NCBI GenBank assembly: GCA_004297935.1
Contig: SCRE01000003.1
Span: 1 to 64,000, forward strand
DNA length: 64,000 nucleotides
Source of the DNA: Microbacteriaceae bacterium
Lineage (GTDB): Bacteria; Actinomycetota; Actinomycetes; Actinomycetales; Microbacteriaceae
Reading direction: 5' to 3'
Positions 33,154 through 42,379 of this stretch are shown one piece after another (the first letter of the stretch is position 1; each line of letters opens with the position of its first letter). Both the position numbers and the translations under genes were made by a program. The notes beneath the pieces are model-generated. The model was given only the letters and a program-made list of their open reading frames with translations. It made no database searches and was not told the origin of the DNA.

Positions 33154-33842
33154 TTCGCCGACCGGAGCGAGTCGGCGAGCTCGGTGATCGACCGCGCGAC
33201 GAGGTCGGGCGCGGTGAAATAGCTCGGATACGGTTCATCGTCGCGATTGATCCATGCGGTGCGCATCCCCGCACGGTGGGCACCGTGGATATCCCACGGA
33301 TGCACGGCGACCAGCAGCACTTCTTCAGGCGTCAACCCAGAAGCGGAGAGCGCAACATCGTATGCCGATCTCGCCGGTTTCCACAGCGCTGCGCCCTCCA
33401 CGGAGAGCAGCTGTGTGAATTCGTCCCGGATGTCGGCGTCGGAAAGTAATTTCTCGGCAATATCAGTAGAACCGTTAGACAGGGTCATCAGGCGCAGACC
33501 GTCGCGAGTAAGTGCATGAACGCCCTCGACGACATCCGGGTGCGGTGAGAGATTGCGCATCCGTTCGAGGATCGAGGAGGTCGCCTGATCGACGGGGCTG
33601 TTCGGCCGAACGGATGCCAGCACCGCCACCAAATGGGTTCTGGCGATTTCGGCGAATGGAAGGCTTTCGCCCACTGCCACGAGCTCGAACCCATCACGCA
33701 GGACTCCGGTAAACCAGGTCTTGGCCAATGTGGCCGGTGCGCCGACGGCTTCGAATGCGTCCGCTATCGCGGAGATGTTCGACAGCGTCCCGTTGACGTC
33801 GAAAACGACGGTAGTAACACCAGCTCTGTTGAGATCGCTCAT
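33150..33842 (-). CDS. HAD hydrolase, haloacid dehalogenase type II-like
   Basis: A 230-aa HAD protein: nucleophile D15 in FDVNGTL (the DVNGT form typical of the type II dehalogenase group), motif II TLSNGS, Lys in WKPARSAYD, and acidic motif AVHPWDIHGA. The family includes 2-haloacid dehalogenases but many members act on phosphate esters. No downstream genes are coupled to it. Confidence 0.8.
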   Translation of the reverse strand: MSDLNRAGVTTVVFDVNGTLSNISAIADAFEAVGAPATLAKTWFTGVLRDGFELVAVGESLPFAEIARTHLVAVLASVRPNSPVDQATSSILERMRNLSPHPDVVEGVHALTRDGLRLMTLSNGSTDIAEKLLSDADIRDEFTQLLSVEGAALWKPARSAYDVALSASGLTPEEVLLVAVHPWDIHGAHRAGMRTAWINRDDEPYPSYFTAPDLVARSITELADSLRSAN

Positions 33843-34074
33843 CGATCCAGTCTGTCACCCCGTTGAGGTGTGACCGCAGGGAACCGTGTTCACTGGTCGT
33901 GGTCACTCTGTCACTACCGCATGTGTGGCCTGCATCGCAGATGCGCATTACACATCGCCGTAGGCTGGCCGGTAACGTGTCCGGTGCGAGAGGAGAATCT
34001 GACGTGTGGTGCGATATTGTGCCCTTCACTCCGGTGAGGATCGAGACCCGCCCCCGTCGGGATGGACCTGTGCT

Positions 34075-34521
34075 ATGGCTCGTGCGTGCTGTGGCCCGGC
34101 GATGGAATTGAAGGCTGTGGATCGAGCGGCAACGGCGACTCGTGATCCGGTGCCCTCGGCGCGGCTGTGGGAAGGCGCGACCGTAGCGGCGATCATTGCC
34201 ATCGGCTGGCTGGTGCTCGCAGTGAACCACCCCACCACGACCTACCATTTCACACCACTGGTTATTGTCATCGCACCAGTTGCCCTGATGCGCATGCGTG
34301 TTGACCGATCGTTGCCGTGGCGCTGCGTGATGTCAGGGACGGGAATCGGCGTCGCCTTCGCGCTGGTGGCCAGCGCGATTCTGTTTGCTTCTGGCTCGTT
34401 GCGCGGGCCTGGCCTGGTGGGGAGTATCGGCCCGGTGGCCGAGGTTTTCATCGCGATCGGGCTGGGCATTGTGACCGCCATTGGCCCCACGGTTGTCCGG
34501 TGCGTTCATGTCAAAAAATGA
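34075..34521 (+). CDS. Hypothetical membrane protein
   Basis: About 148 aa with four hydrophobic segments (GATVAAIIAIGWLVLAV, FTPLVIVIAPVALM, GIGVAFALVASAILFA, EVFIAIGLGIVTAIG). ATG 34075 follows GGATGGA; ATG 34102 is also possible. Family not recognised. It overlaps the next CDP-alcohol transferase gene by 14 bases, so the two are co-expressed and may work together. Confidence 0.6.
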   Translation: MARACCGPAMELKAVDRAATATRDPVPSARLWEGATVAAIIAIGWLVLAVNHPTTTYHFTPLVIVIAPVALMRMRVDRSLPWRCVMSGTGIGVAFALVASAILFASGSLRGPGLVGSIGPVAEVFIAIGLGIVTAIGPTVVRCVHVKK

Positions 34522-35287
34522 GGTGCCCGGGCGTGGACCACATGCGCCCGATCGAGGCCCAACCACGCCGGCAGCCGATGCAAAGGAGACGCGCGATAGC
34601 GTGATCGTTGCTCTGTCCTGGAATCCGGACAGTCGCCAAGCAACCGACGACCTTCTTCGGGGGCTTGCCGCCGAGGGCTGGGGTATGAGGGCGTGGCTGC
34701 ATTTTCTCGACCGGAGCACCCGTCGATCTCTTCGACAAGCGCTGCAGCACAAGAGAGCCTTCGCCGAAACCACTGCACTGCATGTGGTGCTCGGTGCCGT
34801 TGCTGATCCGCGACGCCGCGGTTGGGTTGCGGTGAGCTGGATTATGGCAATCACCCATCTCGGTTTGCTCGAAGAGCGCACCTCGATCGGACTGCCGAAC
34901 ACACTCACCCTCATCCGCGCCAACCTGCCCGCCTTGGAAAGTCGGCTGCGAGTCGGGGTACCCGTTCTCGCCCTGGTCACGGACTTGCTCGATGGCAAAA
35001 TATCGCGCGCCACCGCAACCGTGACCCGATTCGGGCAACAAGCGGACTTTCTGGCCGATACCGCCGTTTGGGTCTGGTTCACCCTTCGCCACGAGACCAG
35101 CCGGTGGCTGCGTGCCGCCACCTTCACCACCTGGCTGGGTACAGTCGCGGCGGTGACCGTGGTCAGCTTCGCCGGTGGCAAAATGAAAGACATTCCGCGA
35201 TCACGCTGGGTTCGCCCGGCGGGCGCACTGGAAGTTCTGATCGGGGTTCGGGTCGTGTACAAGCTGATTCACCCAGCCAAGCGCTGA
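34508..35287 (+). CDS. CDP-alcohol phosphatidyltransferase family protein (second copy)
   Basis: A 259-aa protein. Residues 140-175 hold the signature DGKISR ... GQQADFLAD, matching DG-x2-(A/S)R-x8-G-x3-D-x3-D with serine for alanine, preceded by GLPNTLTLIRANLPAL typical of the family. The first 100 residues are a soluble extension not seen in the YnjF-like copy. Its start lies inside the end of the membrane protein gene. Likely makes or remodels an unusual phospholipid headgroup. Confidence 0.75.
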   Translation: MSKNEVPGRGPHAPDRGPTTPAADAKETRDSVIVALSWNPDSRQATDDLLRGLAAEGWGMRAWLHFLDRSTRRSLRQALQHKRAFAETTALHVVLGAVADPRRRGWVAVSWIMAITHLGLLEERTSIGLPNTLTLIRANLPALESRLRVGVPVLALVTDLLDGKISRATATVTRFGQQADFLADTAVWVWFTLRHETSRWLRAATFTTWLGTVAAVTVVSFAGGKMKDIPRSRWVRPAGALEVLIGVRVVYKLIHPAKR

Positions 35288-35291
35288 GCCC

Positions 35292-35780
35292 TCACGCGCA
35301 GGGTCCCCGAGAGCGCGATGGAGCTTTCCGATGGATAACGGCGAGACTGCCACGTGAGGGGACCGCGACTGTGCCCAGAAGTCTCGCCGTTTCGACGCGG
35401 GGTCTTGCTGGTGAGAGCGTAACGGCGCCGATCAGTTGGCTGAGAATGACCTCCATCTGCAACACGGCCAGCTCTGCTCCCAAGCAATAGCGTCGGGCAC
35501 CACCGAACGGGATCCAGTTCCGTACGGGTTCGACAGTGTTGAGGAAGCGACACGGTTGCAACGCTTCTGAGGAGGAAGTGCTCTCAGCATTGCCAGGAGC
35601 CAGCAAGGGCGCGACTACCGTGAGTATTCCCGCGGGAATGCGGTAATCTGCGAATTCCATCAGCTGAATCAGTTGCCTGACTGCATCCACGACCGGCGGT
35701 CGCCACCGCAGAACCTCACGAATGAATGCGGTCAGGAAGCGGGACTCAAGCTCGTGCAGTGATTCGGCCAGACACCTCGC
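35292..35780 (-). pseudogene. Cytochrome P450, C-terminal fragment
   Basis: Residues IREVLRWRPPV give the ExxR motif and WIPFGGARRYCLGAELA the heme-binding loop with its cysteine. Only the last third of a P450 remains: homology fades near 35780, where the sequence passes into the flavoprotein remnant on the other strand. Lacks the I-helix and substrate-binding part. Confidence 0.75.
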
Positions 35781-35925
35781 AGTCGCCGGCTCGCGAGCCG
35801 GTCGCTCCAGCGCCCAGCCCAGTGCCGCTGCAGCGGTTCATAGCCTGCCACCAGGACGGCAAGCAGTTCATCATTCATCCACGTCTCATCCGTGCGGATT
35901 CCGCCGGCTCGCCCCTGACCTCGTG

Positions 35926-36538
35926 GTGCTGTGGCCCGGGGGCGCGCCCGAATACCACGTTGGCAGCACAAGCAGGCATTCCCATCGGCACCTCCGGCGG
36001 GATCGCCGTAGATCAATGGTTGCGCACCGGGATCGAGGGCGTATGGGCGGCGGGTGACTGCGCGGAAAAGTTCCACAGGGTCTCTCGACGCCCGGTGGTC
36101 ATCGCGCTGGGCACGCACGCGAACAAAGAAGGGCACACCGCTGGAATCAACATCGGTGGCGGCTACTCTAACTTTCTCGGGGTGATCGGTACAGCCGTCA
36201 CGAAGATCCGCGAGGTGGAGATCGGGCGCACTGGTCTCGGTGAGGTCGAGGCGCGCACGGCTGAGTTCGACCCGCTCGTTGTCTCGGTCGATTCCACCGC
36301 CCGCGCCGGCTACCACCCCGGCGCGAAGCCGATCCGCACCAAACTCATCGCCGAACGCGGCACCGGCAGGCTGCTCGGCGGACGGATCGTCGGCGAAGAA
36401 GGCTCCGCGAAACGCATCGATGTACTCGCCATGGCGGTCTGGAACCAGATCACGGTTCAAGAGCCGATCAACGTCGACGTGTCCTATGCGCCGCCCTTCT
36501 CCCCGTTGTGGGATCCAGTGCTGATCGCCGCCCCGTAA
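35926..36538 (+). pseudogene. CoA-disulfide-reductase-like flavoprotein, C-terminal fragment
   Basis: The FAD-binding end of a single-cysteine NADH oxidase/CoA-disulfide reductase: RPNTTLAAQAGIP, GVWAAGDCAE, then HANKEGHTAGINIGGG, GVIGTAVTKI and a full C-terminal dimerisation domain ending PVLIAAP. A DLVVL segment just before is in another frame (one extra T after CTG). The N-terminal FAD and redox-cysteine half is missing. Forms a rearrangement scar with the P450 fragment. Confidence 0.7.
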
Positions 36539-36869
36539 GGTCTGGCAGCGTGTGGAAGCAGACCGGCACATCACCGCCGGCTGGCGATATTCAACAATTC
36601 CTTGTTGAGTGTCCGAGGTCACAGAACTGCACGACGCGGCAGCCTAGATTTCAACCGTGTGGCTTCCCGGTCGGGGAAAGCCGCCCGGCCACATCCTGCC
36701 CCAGCGCGGCTGGATTGGTTTCGCCCATCTCGCTACCCGCTGAAATAACCGGGCACCCCGTACACGAGAAAGAAGGCTGGAGAAACATGCCACGAATGCG
36801 TGGGCGGGCCTTCTACCGACACCGTGCTGAGGTAAACATTGGTTCGCATCACCATCCAGGTCTGAACCA
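36539..36869. other. Upstream region of the Opu-type operon
   Basis: No coding sequence supported. It holds the promoter and leader of the downstream ABC operon; no clear operator or riboswitch fold is recognised. Confidence 0.4.
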
Positions 36870-37760
36870 ATGATTGAGTTCTGCTCGGTGACCAAGCAGT
36901 TCCCGGATGGCACGATCGCTGTGAACGACGTGAGCCTGGTGATTCCGTCGCATAAAACAACTGTGCTAGTCGGTTCCTCTGGCAGTGGGAAAACAACTGT
37001 GCTCAGGATGATCAACCGGATGATCGATGCGAGCAAAGGGTCGATCAAGATCGACGGGGAGGACGTCTCTTCACTGGAACCGGTCAACCTGCGGCGCAGT
37101 ATCGGTTACGTCATGCAGAACTCAGGCCTGCTGCCGCATCGGAAGGTAATTGACAACATCGCGACGGTGCCGGTGCTGCGCGGTGTCAAGAAGAAGCTGG
37201 CACGTGGGCGGGCGCTTGAATTGATGGACACGGTCGGTCTTGAGCGCGCTTTGGCCGGACGATATCCGCGTGAGTTGTCGGGCGGACAGCAGCAGCGTGT
37301 GGGAGTGGCCAGAGGGCTGGCTGCCGATCCCAGTATTCTCCTGATGGACGAGCCTTTCGGCGCTGTTGACCCGATCGTCCGCGGCGAGCTGCAGTCGGAG
37401 TTGATTCGGCTTCAACGTGAGCTAGGCAAGACGATCGTGTTTGTCACCCATGACATCGATGAGGCTTTCGTGCTGGGCGACCGGATGGTGATCTTGCGTC
37501 CTGGCGGTGTCATCGCCCAAATCGGTACCCCGACGGAGATCCTGTCAAGCCCCGCTGATGCGTTCGTGGCAAGTTTCATCGGAGCCGATCACGGCGAACG
37601 TTCCTTGTATCTTGACACCACGAGTCCCGCGCCCATTGTCCTCGACAGTGACGGCAGGCCGGCCGGAGTGCTGAGGGCGGGGCCGAACCAGCCCCTGATT
37701 GCAGAGGCGCTGCCCCGTCCGGGCGGCGGTGCTCCGGCGCAGGGTGATACCGGGTCGTGA
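36870..37760 (+). CDS. Quaternary amine/osmoprotectant ABC transporter, ATP-binding protein
   Basis: A 296-aa ATPase of the OpuCA/ProV group: Walker A GSSGSGKTT, QNSGLLPHRKV Q-loop, signature LSGGQQQRVGVARGL, Walker B LLMDEPFGAVDP, H-loop THD. It lacks the full paired CBS domains of OpuCA; the tail is short and Gly/Pro-rich. Heads the four-gene operon; the stop overlaps the GTG of the permease gene. Confidence 0.9.
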   Translation: MIEFCSVTKQFPDGTIAVNDVSLVIPSHKTTVLVGSSGSGKTTVLRMINRMIDASKGSIKIDGEDVSSLEPVNLRRSIGYVMQNSGLLPHRKVIDNIATVPVLRGVKKKLARGRALELMDTVGLERALAGRYPRELSGGQQQRVGVARGLAADPSILLMDEPFGAVDPIVRGELQSELIRLQRELGKTIVFVTHDIDEAFVLGDRMVILRPGGVIAQIGTPTEILSSPADAFVASFIGADHGERSLYLDTTSPAPIVLDSDGRPAGVLRAGPNQPLIAEALPRPGGGAPAQGDTGS

Positions 37761-38446
37761 CGTGGCTGTGGGCAAACTTCGGCCTGATCTGGCAGCTCAC
37801 GCTTGACCACGTCGCATTGAGCGTGCCACCGATCATCGCGGGGTTTGTGCTGGCACTGCCGATCGGCTGGCTTGCCAATCGCTATCGGGCCTTGCGCGGC
37901 CTGCTGCTTTCGATCGGGGGAGTGCTCTATGCGATCCCCTCGTTACCGCTGTTCGTGATGATGCCTGCGATTCTTGGCACCCGCATTCTGGATTCGATCA
38001 ATGTTGTGGTCGCCTTGAGTGTTTACGCGTTGGCGTTGATGGTCCGCGTGGCCTCGGATGCTCTGGCCGCCGTTCATGCGGATGTGCTCGCTTCATCGAC
38101 CGCGGTCGGTTATTCGGCCTGGTCACGGTTCTGGCGGGTGGAGTTGCCACTGGCCGGTCCGGTGCTGTTGGCAGGGTTGAGGGTCGTCTCGGTCAGCACG
38201 GTCAGCTTGGTCAGTGTCGGGGCCATCGTCGGAGTCAACAGTGTCGGCTTCCTGTTCCTGGACGGTTTGCAACGTGATTTTCCCGAAGAGATCCTGATCG
38301 GCATCATCGCATCCCTGCTGATCGCTTTCGCCTTGGACATCGCGTTGGTCTTCATCGGGCGGGTGCTGATGCCCTGGTTGCCTGCCACACGCACAGCACA
38401 GCGGAGTCGCGGTCTTACTCCGGCGGCGACGGTGGCGCAGCCGTGA
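37757..38446 (+). CDS. Quaternary amine ABC transporter permease (OpuCB-like)
   Basis: A 229-aa permease with about five helices and the typical YAIPSLPLFVMM and VGYSAWSRFWRVELPL (EAA loop). GTG start overlaps the ATPase stop (GTGA), and its own stop overlaps the next permease start. Confidence 0.9.
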   Translation: MTWLWANFGLIWQLTLDHVALSVPPIIAGFVLALPIGWLANRYRALRGLLLSIGGVLYAIPSLPLFVMMPAILGTRILDSINVVVALSVYALALMVRVASDALAAVHADVLASSTAVGYSAWSRFWRVELPLAGPVLLAGLRVVSVSTVSLVSVGAIVGVNSVGFLFLDGLQRDFPEEILIGIIASLLIAFALDIALVFIGRVLMPWLPATRTAQRSRGLTPAATVAQP

Positions 38447-39201
38447 ATCAGCTGCTTGCCGCGTTTGCGTGGATTTTCGATCCCGCGCACCTGATCGGAC
38501 CAGATGCGATCCAGGTCCGCGTCGGCGAACATATCGAATACACCGTGCTGACACTGCTGATTGCCGTTGTGATCGCCCTTCCGGTCGGCTTCGTGATCGG
38601 ACACACCGGTCGCGGGCGCACCCTCGGGGTGCAACTGCCGGCCGTGTTACGCGCCCTGCCGACCCTGGGGCTGGTGATCCTGCTTGCCTTGATGGTGGGA
38701 CTGGGTCTGCTTGCCCCACTGATCGCGATGGTCATCCTTGCAATCCCACCGATCCTTGCCGGCGGCTATGGCGGACTGGAGTCCGTCGACCGTGAAACGA
38801 TCGACGCCGCGCGCGCGGTCGGCATGTCGGAATGGCAGGTGCTTTGGAAGGTGGAAGTCCCGCTGGGCCTGCCGTTGATCATCGGTGGGTTGCGGTCGGC
38901 GACACTTCAGACGATCGCGACGTGGACGGTCGCGGCAATCCTGCCGCTGGGTGGGCTCGGCCGCTACATTTTCGACGCCTTGCCCGTGCAGCAATACCCC
39001 AAGATGCTGGCCGGGTCCATCCTCGTCATCGCACTGGCCCTGGCCGCGGACGGGATGCTCGCACTCCTGCAGAGGCTGCTGAACCCGCCCGGTGTGCCGA
39101 CAGGCAGGCCCGCTCGTGCCAGAGAACAGGCAAAGGCGCCTCGCGTTCACCCCATCCCGGCAGCGCCCGGCGACATCCCACCCTCACACAACGAAAGGTA
39201 G
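38443..39201 (+). CDS. Quaternary amine ABC transporter permease (OpuCD-like)
   Basis: A 252-aa permease: ALPTLGLVILLALMVGLG, PILAGGYGGLESVD and EAA loop AARAVGMSEWQVLWKVEVPL. GTG start overlaps the previous stop. Pairs with the preceding permease in the membrane. Confidence 0.9.
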   Translation: MNQLLAAFAWIFDPAHLIGPDAIQVRVGEHIEYTVLTLLIAVVIALPVGFVIGHTGRGRTLGVQLPAVLRALPTLGLVILLALMVGLGLLAPLIAMVILAIPPILAGGYGGLESVDRETIDAARAVGMSEWQVLWKVEVPLGLPLIIGGLRSATLQTIATWTVAAILPLGGLGRYIFDALPVQQYPKMLAGSILVIALALAADGMLALLQRLLNPPGVPTGRPARAREQAKAPRVHPIPAAPGDIPPSHNER

Positions 39202-39209
39202 ACCACACC

Positions 39210-40142
39210 ATGCTGACACGAAACCGAGGCCTCCTCGCCGCCGCAATGATTGCCGCCGGCGCCCTGGCGCTGACCGGGTGCACCTCCAGCAATCCGCTTG
39301 GAAGCGCCCTCAACAGCGATGGCGCGGGATCGGCCAGCACCGGCACGATCACCATCGGCTCCGCCGCGTTCCCGGAGGATGAAATCCTCGCCGAAGTGTA
39401 TGCGCAGGCGCTGGAGAACAACGGAATCACGGTCAAACGCAGCTTCAACATCGGACAACGGGAGGTGTACCTGTCCGCCCTGAAGGATGGCTCCATCGAC
39501 CTAATCCCGGAGTACTCGGGCAATCTATTGCAGTACTACGACAAAACGGCCACCGCGGCATCCAGCACGGCCGTGTATACGGAGCTGAAGCAGAAAATAC
39601 CATCCGGCTTCGAAATACTCAAACCATCACGCGCGCAGGACAAAGACTCCTATAACGTGACACAACAGTTCTCGCAGAAGTACCATGTCACCAGCCTGGC
39701 CGACCTGAAGAATGTGCCCATCCCCCTGAAGCTGGCCTCGAACCCGGAGAACGCGGAACGACCGGGCGGCATCCACGGACTTAAGCGCCTGTATGGCGTG
39801 ACCGTGGCACTGGTGCCGATCAGCGACAGTGGCGGCCCCCTGACGGTCAAGGCGCTTCTCGATGGCACCGTCCAGATGGCTGACGTCTTCACGACCTCAC
39901 CGGCAATCAAGTCCGACCATCTCGTCACTCTCACGGACCCTAAGAATATGGTGCTGGCGCAGAACGTGCTCCCACTCATCAACACAAGCAAAGCATCGCC
40001 ACAGGTCACACAGATTCTGAATGCGGTATCGGCGCAACTGACCACCGACGACCTAATGAGCTTTAACGCTAAAAACGGCGGAAGCGCCAAAGAGTCCCCT
40101 GCGGCAATTGCCAAAGCCTGGCTCGCCGGGAAAAAACTGTAA
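39210..40142 (+). CDS. Quaternary amine ABC transporter substrate-binding lipoprotein (OpuCC-like)
   Basis: A 310-aa lipoprotein, lipobox LALTGCT. Mature protein begins GTITIGSAAFPEDEILAEVYAQ and has DLIPEYSGNLLQYY, typical of OpuAC/ProX-type binding proteins for glycine betaine, choline or carnitine, whose substrate is caged by aromatic residues. Nine bases separate it from the permease. Likely imports an osmoprotectant. Confidence 0.9.
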   Translation: MLTRNRGLLAAAMIAAGALALTGCTSSNPLGSALNSDGAGSASTGTITIGSAAFPEDEILAEVYAQALENNGITVKRSFNIGQREVYLSALKDGSIDLIPEYSGNLLQYYDKTATAASSTAVYTELKQKIPSGFEILKPSRAQDKDSYNVTQQFSQKYHVTSLADLKNVPIPLKLASNPENAERPGGIHGLKRLYGVTVALVPISDSGGPLTVKALLDGTVQMADVFTTSPAIKSDHLVTLTDPKNMVLAQNVLPLINTSKASPQVTQILNAVSAQLTTDDLMSFNAKNGGSAKESPAAIAKAWLAGKKL

Positions 40143-40169
40143 ACAGGAACGGAAACGAAGGAGAACAGA

Positions 40170-40934
40170 ATGGGTATTCGACTTGGAAAGGTGCTTTCAG
40201 AACAGATAGAGCATTTGCGATATGAACCGACCGCCAAGCGCATCCGTGCTTTCCTGGGTGGCACGCTCGCCGTGGACAGTACAAACGCTGTGCTTGTCTG
40301 GGAAGTGGGGCGGGTCGTGCCAACCTATGCGGTGCCGGTCAGCGATGTGGTCGTTCCACTTAGGCGTGCGGGCGATGCGGATGGCACTGCCTTCAGAGCC
40401 CTCTCGAAACCCGCGACTTCCGGATCCCGAGTGATTCTCGCTAGCGCTCCCGGCGCCTCCGGGTCGGGGGTGCTGCCGGAGGATTCCGATCTTTCCGGTT
40501 ACGTCATCCTGGACTTCGGCAACTTTGAACGCTGGCTCGAGGAAGACGACGAAATCTTCGGTCATCCGCGAGATCCCTTCCATCGCGTGGACGTTCGCAA
40601 CACATCCCAACACATCCAAGTTCTTATGGAGGGCCAGGTCCTTGCCGACACGAGGCAAGGAAAGCTCGTCTTCGAGACAATGCTGCAAACGCGGTACTAC
40701 CTGCCCCCACAGGACATGCTCGTAAAGCTTGCACCCACCCTGACCCACACCCTGTGTCCGTACAAGGGAAAAGCATCGTATTGGTCATTTAACGCCGGCG
40801 ATGAGCTTGTCCAAGACCTGATCTGGAGCTACGAGAATCCGCTTGAGGACGCCGTAGCCCTGAAAGGATACCTGGCGTTCTACGACGAGAAGGTCGATGT
40901 GCTGCTGGACGGAAAACCGGCCGGCACCGAGTAG
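40170..40934 (+). CDS. DUF427 protein with two domains
   Basis: A 254-aa protein with two DUF427 units: the first around RIRAFLGGTLAVDSTNAVLV, the second with GKLVFETMLQTRYYLPPQD and CPYKGKASYWS. HPRDPFHRVDVR connects them. It follows the binding-protein gene by 27 bases with AAGGAG, so it may be co-transcribed with the transporter. Function unknown. Confidence 0.85.
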   Translation: MGIRLGKVLSEQIEHLRYEPTAKRIRAFLGGTLAVDSTNAVLVWEVGRVVPTYAVPVSDVVVPLRRAGDADGTAFRALSKPATSGSRVILASAPGASGSGVLPEDSDLSGYVILDFGNFERWLEEDDEIFGHPRDPFHRVDVRNTSQHIQVLMEGQVLADTRQGKLVFETMLQTRYYLPPQDMLVKLAPTLTHTLCPYKGKASYWSFNAGDELVQDLIWSYENPLEDAVALKGYLAFYDEKVDVLLDGKPAGTE

Positions 40935-41059
40935 GCTGCTGACACTGCCACGCCCTCGGCGAATTGCCGCACGCCGGGGGTGATCGCCGCGTTTCGCTCT
41001 GAGCGGACCGTCGCGCGGTCCCACACGAACGCTGGAGGGTGTATACCAGAAATCAGGAC

Positions 41060-41079
41060 ACCCGTACAGGTATACGGGT
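41060..41079. promoter_or_regulatory. Inverted repeat, likely ArsR-type operator
   Basis: ACCCGTA-N6-TACGGGT, a perfect 7-6-7 inverted repeat 20 bases before the permease GTG start. Position and dyad fit a repressor site of the ArsR/SmtB regulator encoded after the permease. Confidence 0.6.
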
Positions 41080-41098
41080 AACTGAGTGAGGTGATGAC

Positions 41099-42379
41099 GT
41101 GGCGGTTCTGGATGCGATCGGCAGCGGACTCTACGAGGCGTTCTCGATGTTCTGGCAAACGCTGTGGGCGCTTGTGCTCGGCTTCGGCCTCTCCGGCGCC
41201 GTTCAAGCGTTCGTCTCCCGCCCGCAGATGCAGAAAGCACTCGGAGACCACCGATCGTCCACCCTCGCGAAGGCGTCGTTCTTCGGGGTGATCAGCTCGT
41301 CCTGCTCCTACGCGGCCGCCGCGCTGACCAAGAGCCTGTTCTCCCGCGGCGCCGACTTCACCGCCGCCCTGGTCTTCATGATCGCCAGCACCAACCTCGT
41401 CGTCGAATTGGGTCTCGTCCTCTGGTTGCTGATCGGCTGGCAGTTCGCTCTCGCCGAGTTCGTCGGTGGCGCGATCATGATCACACTTCTCGGCCTGATC
41501 GCTCCCCGCGTGTTCCCCAAAGGATGGATCCGCGACGCCCGAACGCGATTGGCCGAACGCGAATCGGCGTCCTCGCCTGACGGCTCTGCCGATAGCGGCG
41601 ACATCGAGGCAACGCGCCAGAGAATGCACAGTCGCCAGGGTTGGAGCGACGCCGCCGGCTACACGGTCAGCGACCTGACGATGCTGCGCCGAGAACTGCT
41701 CATCGGGTTCCTCGTGGCCGGGTTCCTCGCCGCGCTTGTCCCACCTGCGGCCTGGCAGTCGATCTTCCTCACCGGGCACGGCTTCTGGTCCAGCCTGGAG
41801 AACGTGGCCATCGCACCGTTGTTGGCGATCATCAGCTTCGTCTGCTCGATCGGCAACATCCCGTTGGCTGCCGCGCTCTGGCACGGCGGGATCAGTTTCG
41901 GCGGCGTCGTCGCGTTCGTGTTCGCGGACCTGATCGCCCTGCCGTTGCTCTCGATCTACCGCAAGTACTACGGGACCCGACTCACCCTGCGCATCCTTGC
42001 GGTCTTCTGGGCAGTGATGAGTATCGCGGGCCTTACCGTCGAGTATCTGTTCCGACTGATCGGGATCTCAGAACCGCCGCGCCCGGCCAACATCGCCCAC
42101 GGCGGGGTCTCCTGGGACTACACGACGTTCCTGAACATCGCCGCCCTGCTCGTCTTCGGTGTGCTGTACTGGCTCTACCGCACTCGTGACACGCGCGGTG
42201 GGAAGTATGCGAAAGACCCGGTGTGTGGCATGCAGGTAGAAACTGCACACGCCCCCGCTACCCGCCGCACCAGCCACGGCGTGGTCTACTTCTGCTCCGA
42301 CCGGTGCGCCCACCGATTCGACAGCGACCAATCCGCCACAAACCACAGTGGCGCGGAACCAGCGGGAGGCCAGGCATGA
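41099..42379 (+). CDS. ArsP/UPF0718-type permease fused to a YHS-like metal domain
   Basis: A 426-aa protein. Two clusters of membrane helices (residues 10-135 and 200-365) flank a hydrophilic loop (about 140-195), with the family cysteine motif ISSSCSYAA and IISFVCSIGNIP, the layout of UPF0718 permeases related to ArsP. The tail has DPVCGMQVET ... VYFCSDRCAHRF, a YHS/TRASH-type cysteine module that binds metal. GTG start with GAGG upstream. Stop overlaps the arsR-like start (ATGA). Probably exports a soft metal or organometal; substrate not decided. Confidence 0.75.
   Translation: MAVLDAIGSGLYEAFSMFWQTLWALVLGFGLSGAVQAFVSRPQMQKALGDHRSSTLAKASFFGVISSSCSYAAAALTKSLFSRGADFTAALVFMIASTNLVVELGLVLWLLIGWQFALAEFVGGAIMITLLGLIAPRVFPKGWIRDARTRLAERESASSPDGSADSGDIEATRQRMHSRQGWSDAAGYTVSDLTMLRRELLIGFLVAGFLAALVPPAAWQSIFLTGHGFWSSLENVAIAPLLAIISFVCSIGNIPLAAALWHGGISFGGVVAFVFADLIALPLLSIYRKYYGTRLTLRILAVFWAVMSIAGLTVEYLFRLIGISEPPRPANIAHGGVSWDYTTFLNIAALLVFGVLYWLYRTRDTRGGKYAKDPVCGMQVETAHAPATRRTSHGVVYFCSDRCAHRFDSDQSATNHSGAEPAGGQA

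Noticed and set aside
36539-36869. Riboswitch before the Opu-type operon
   Set aside because: No conserved motif that I can recognise and no convincing alternative terminator structure.
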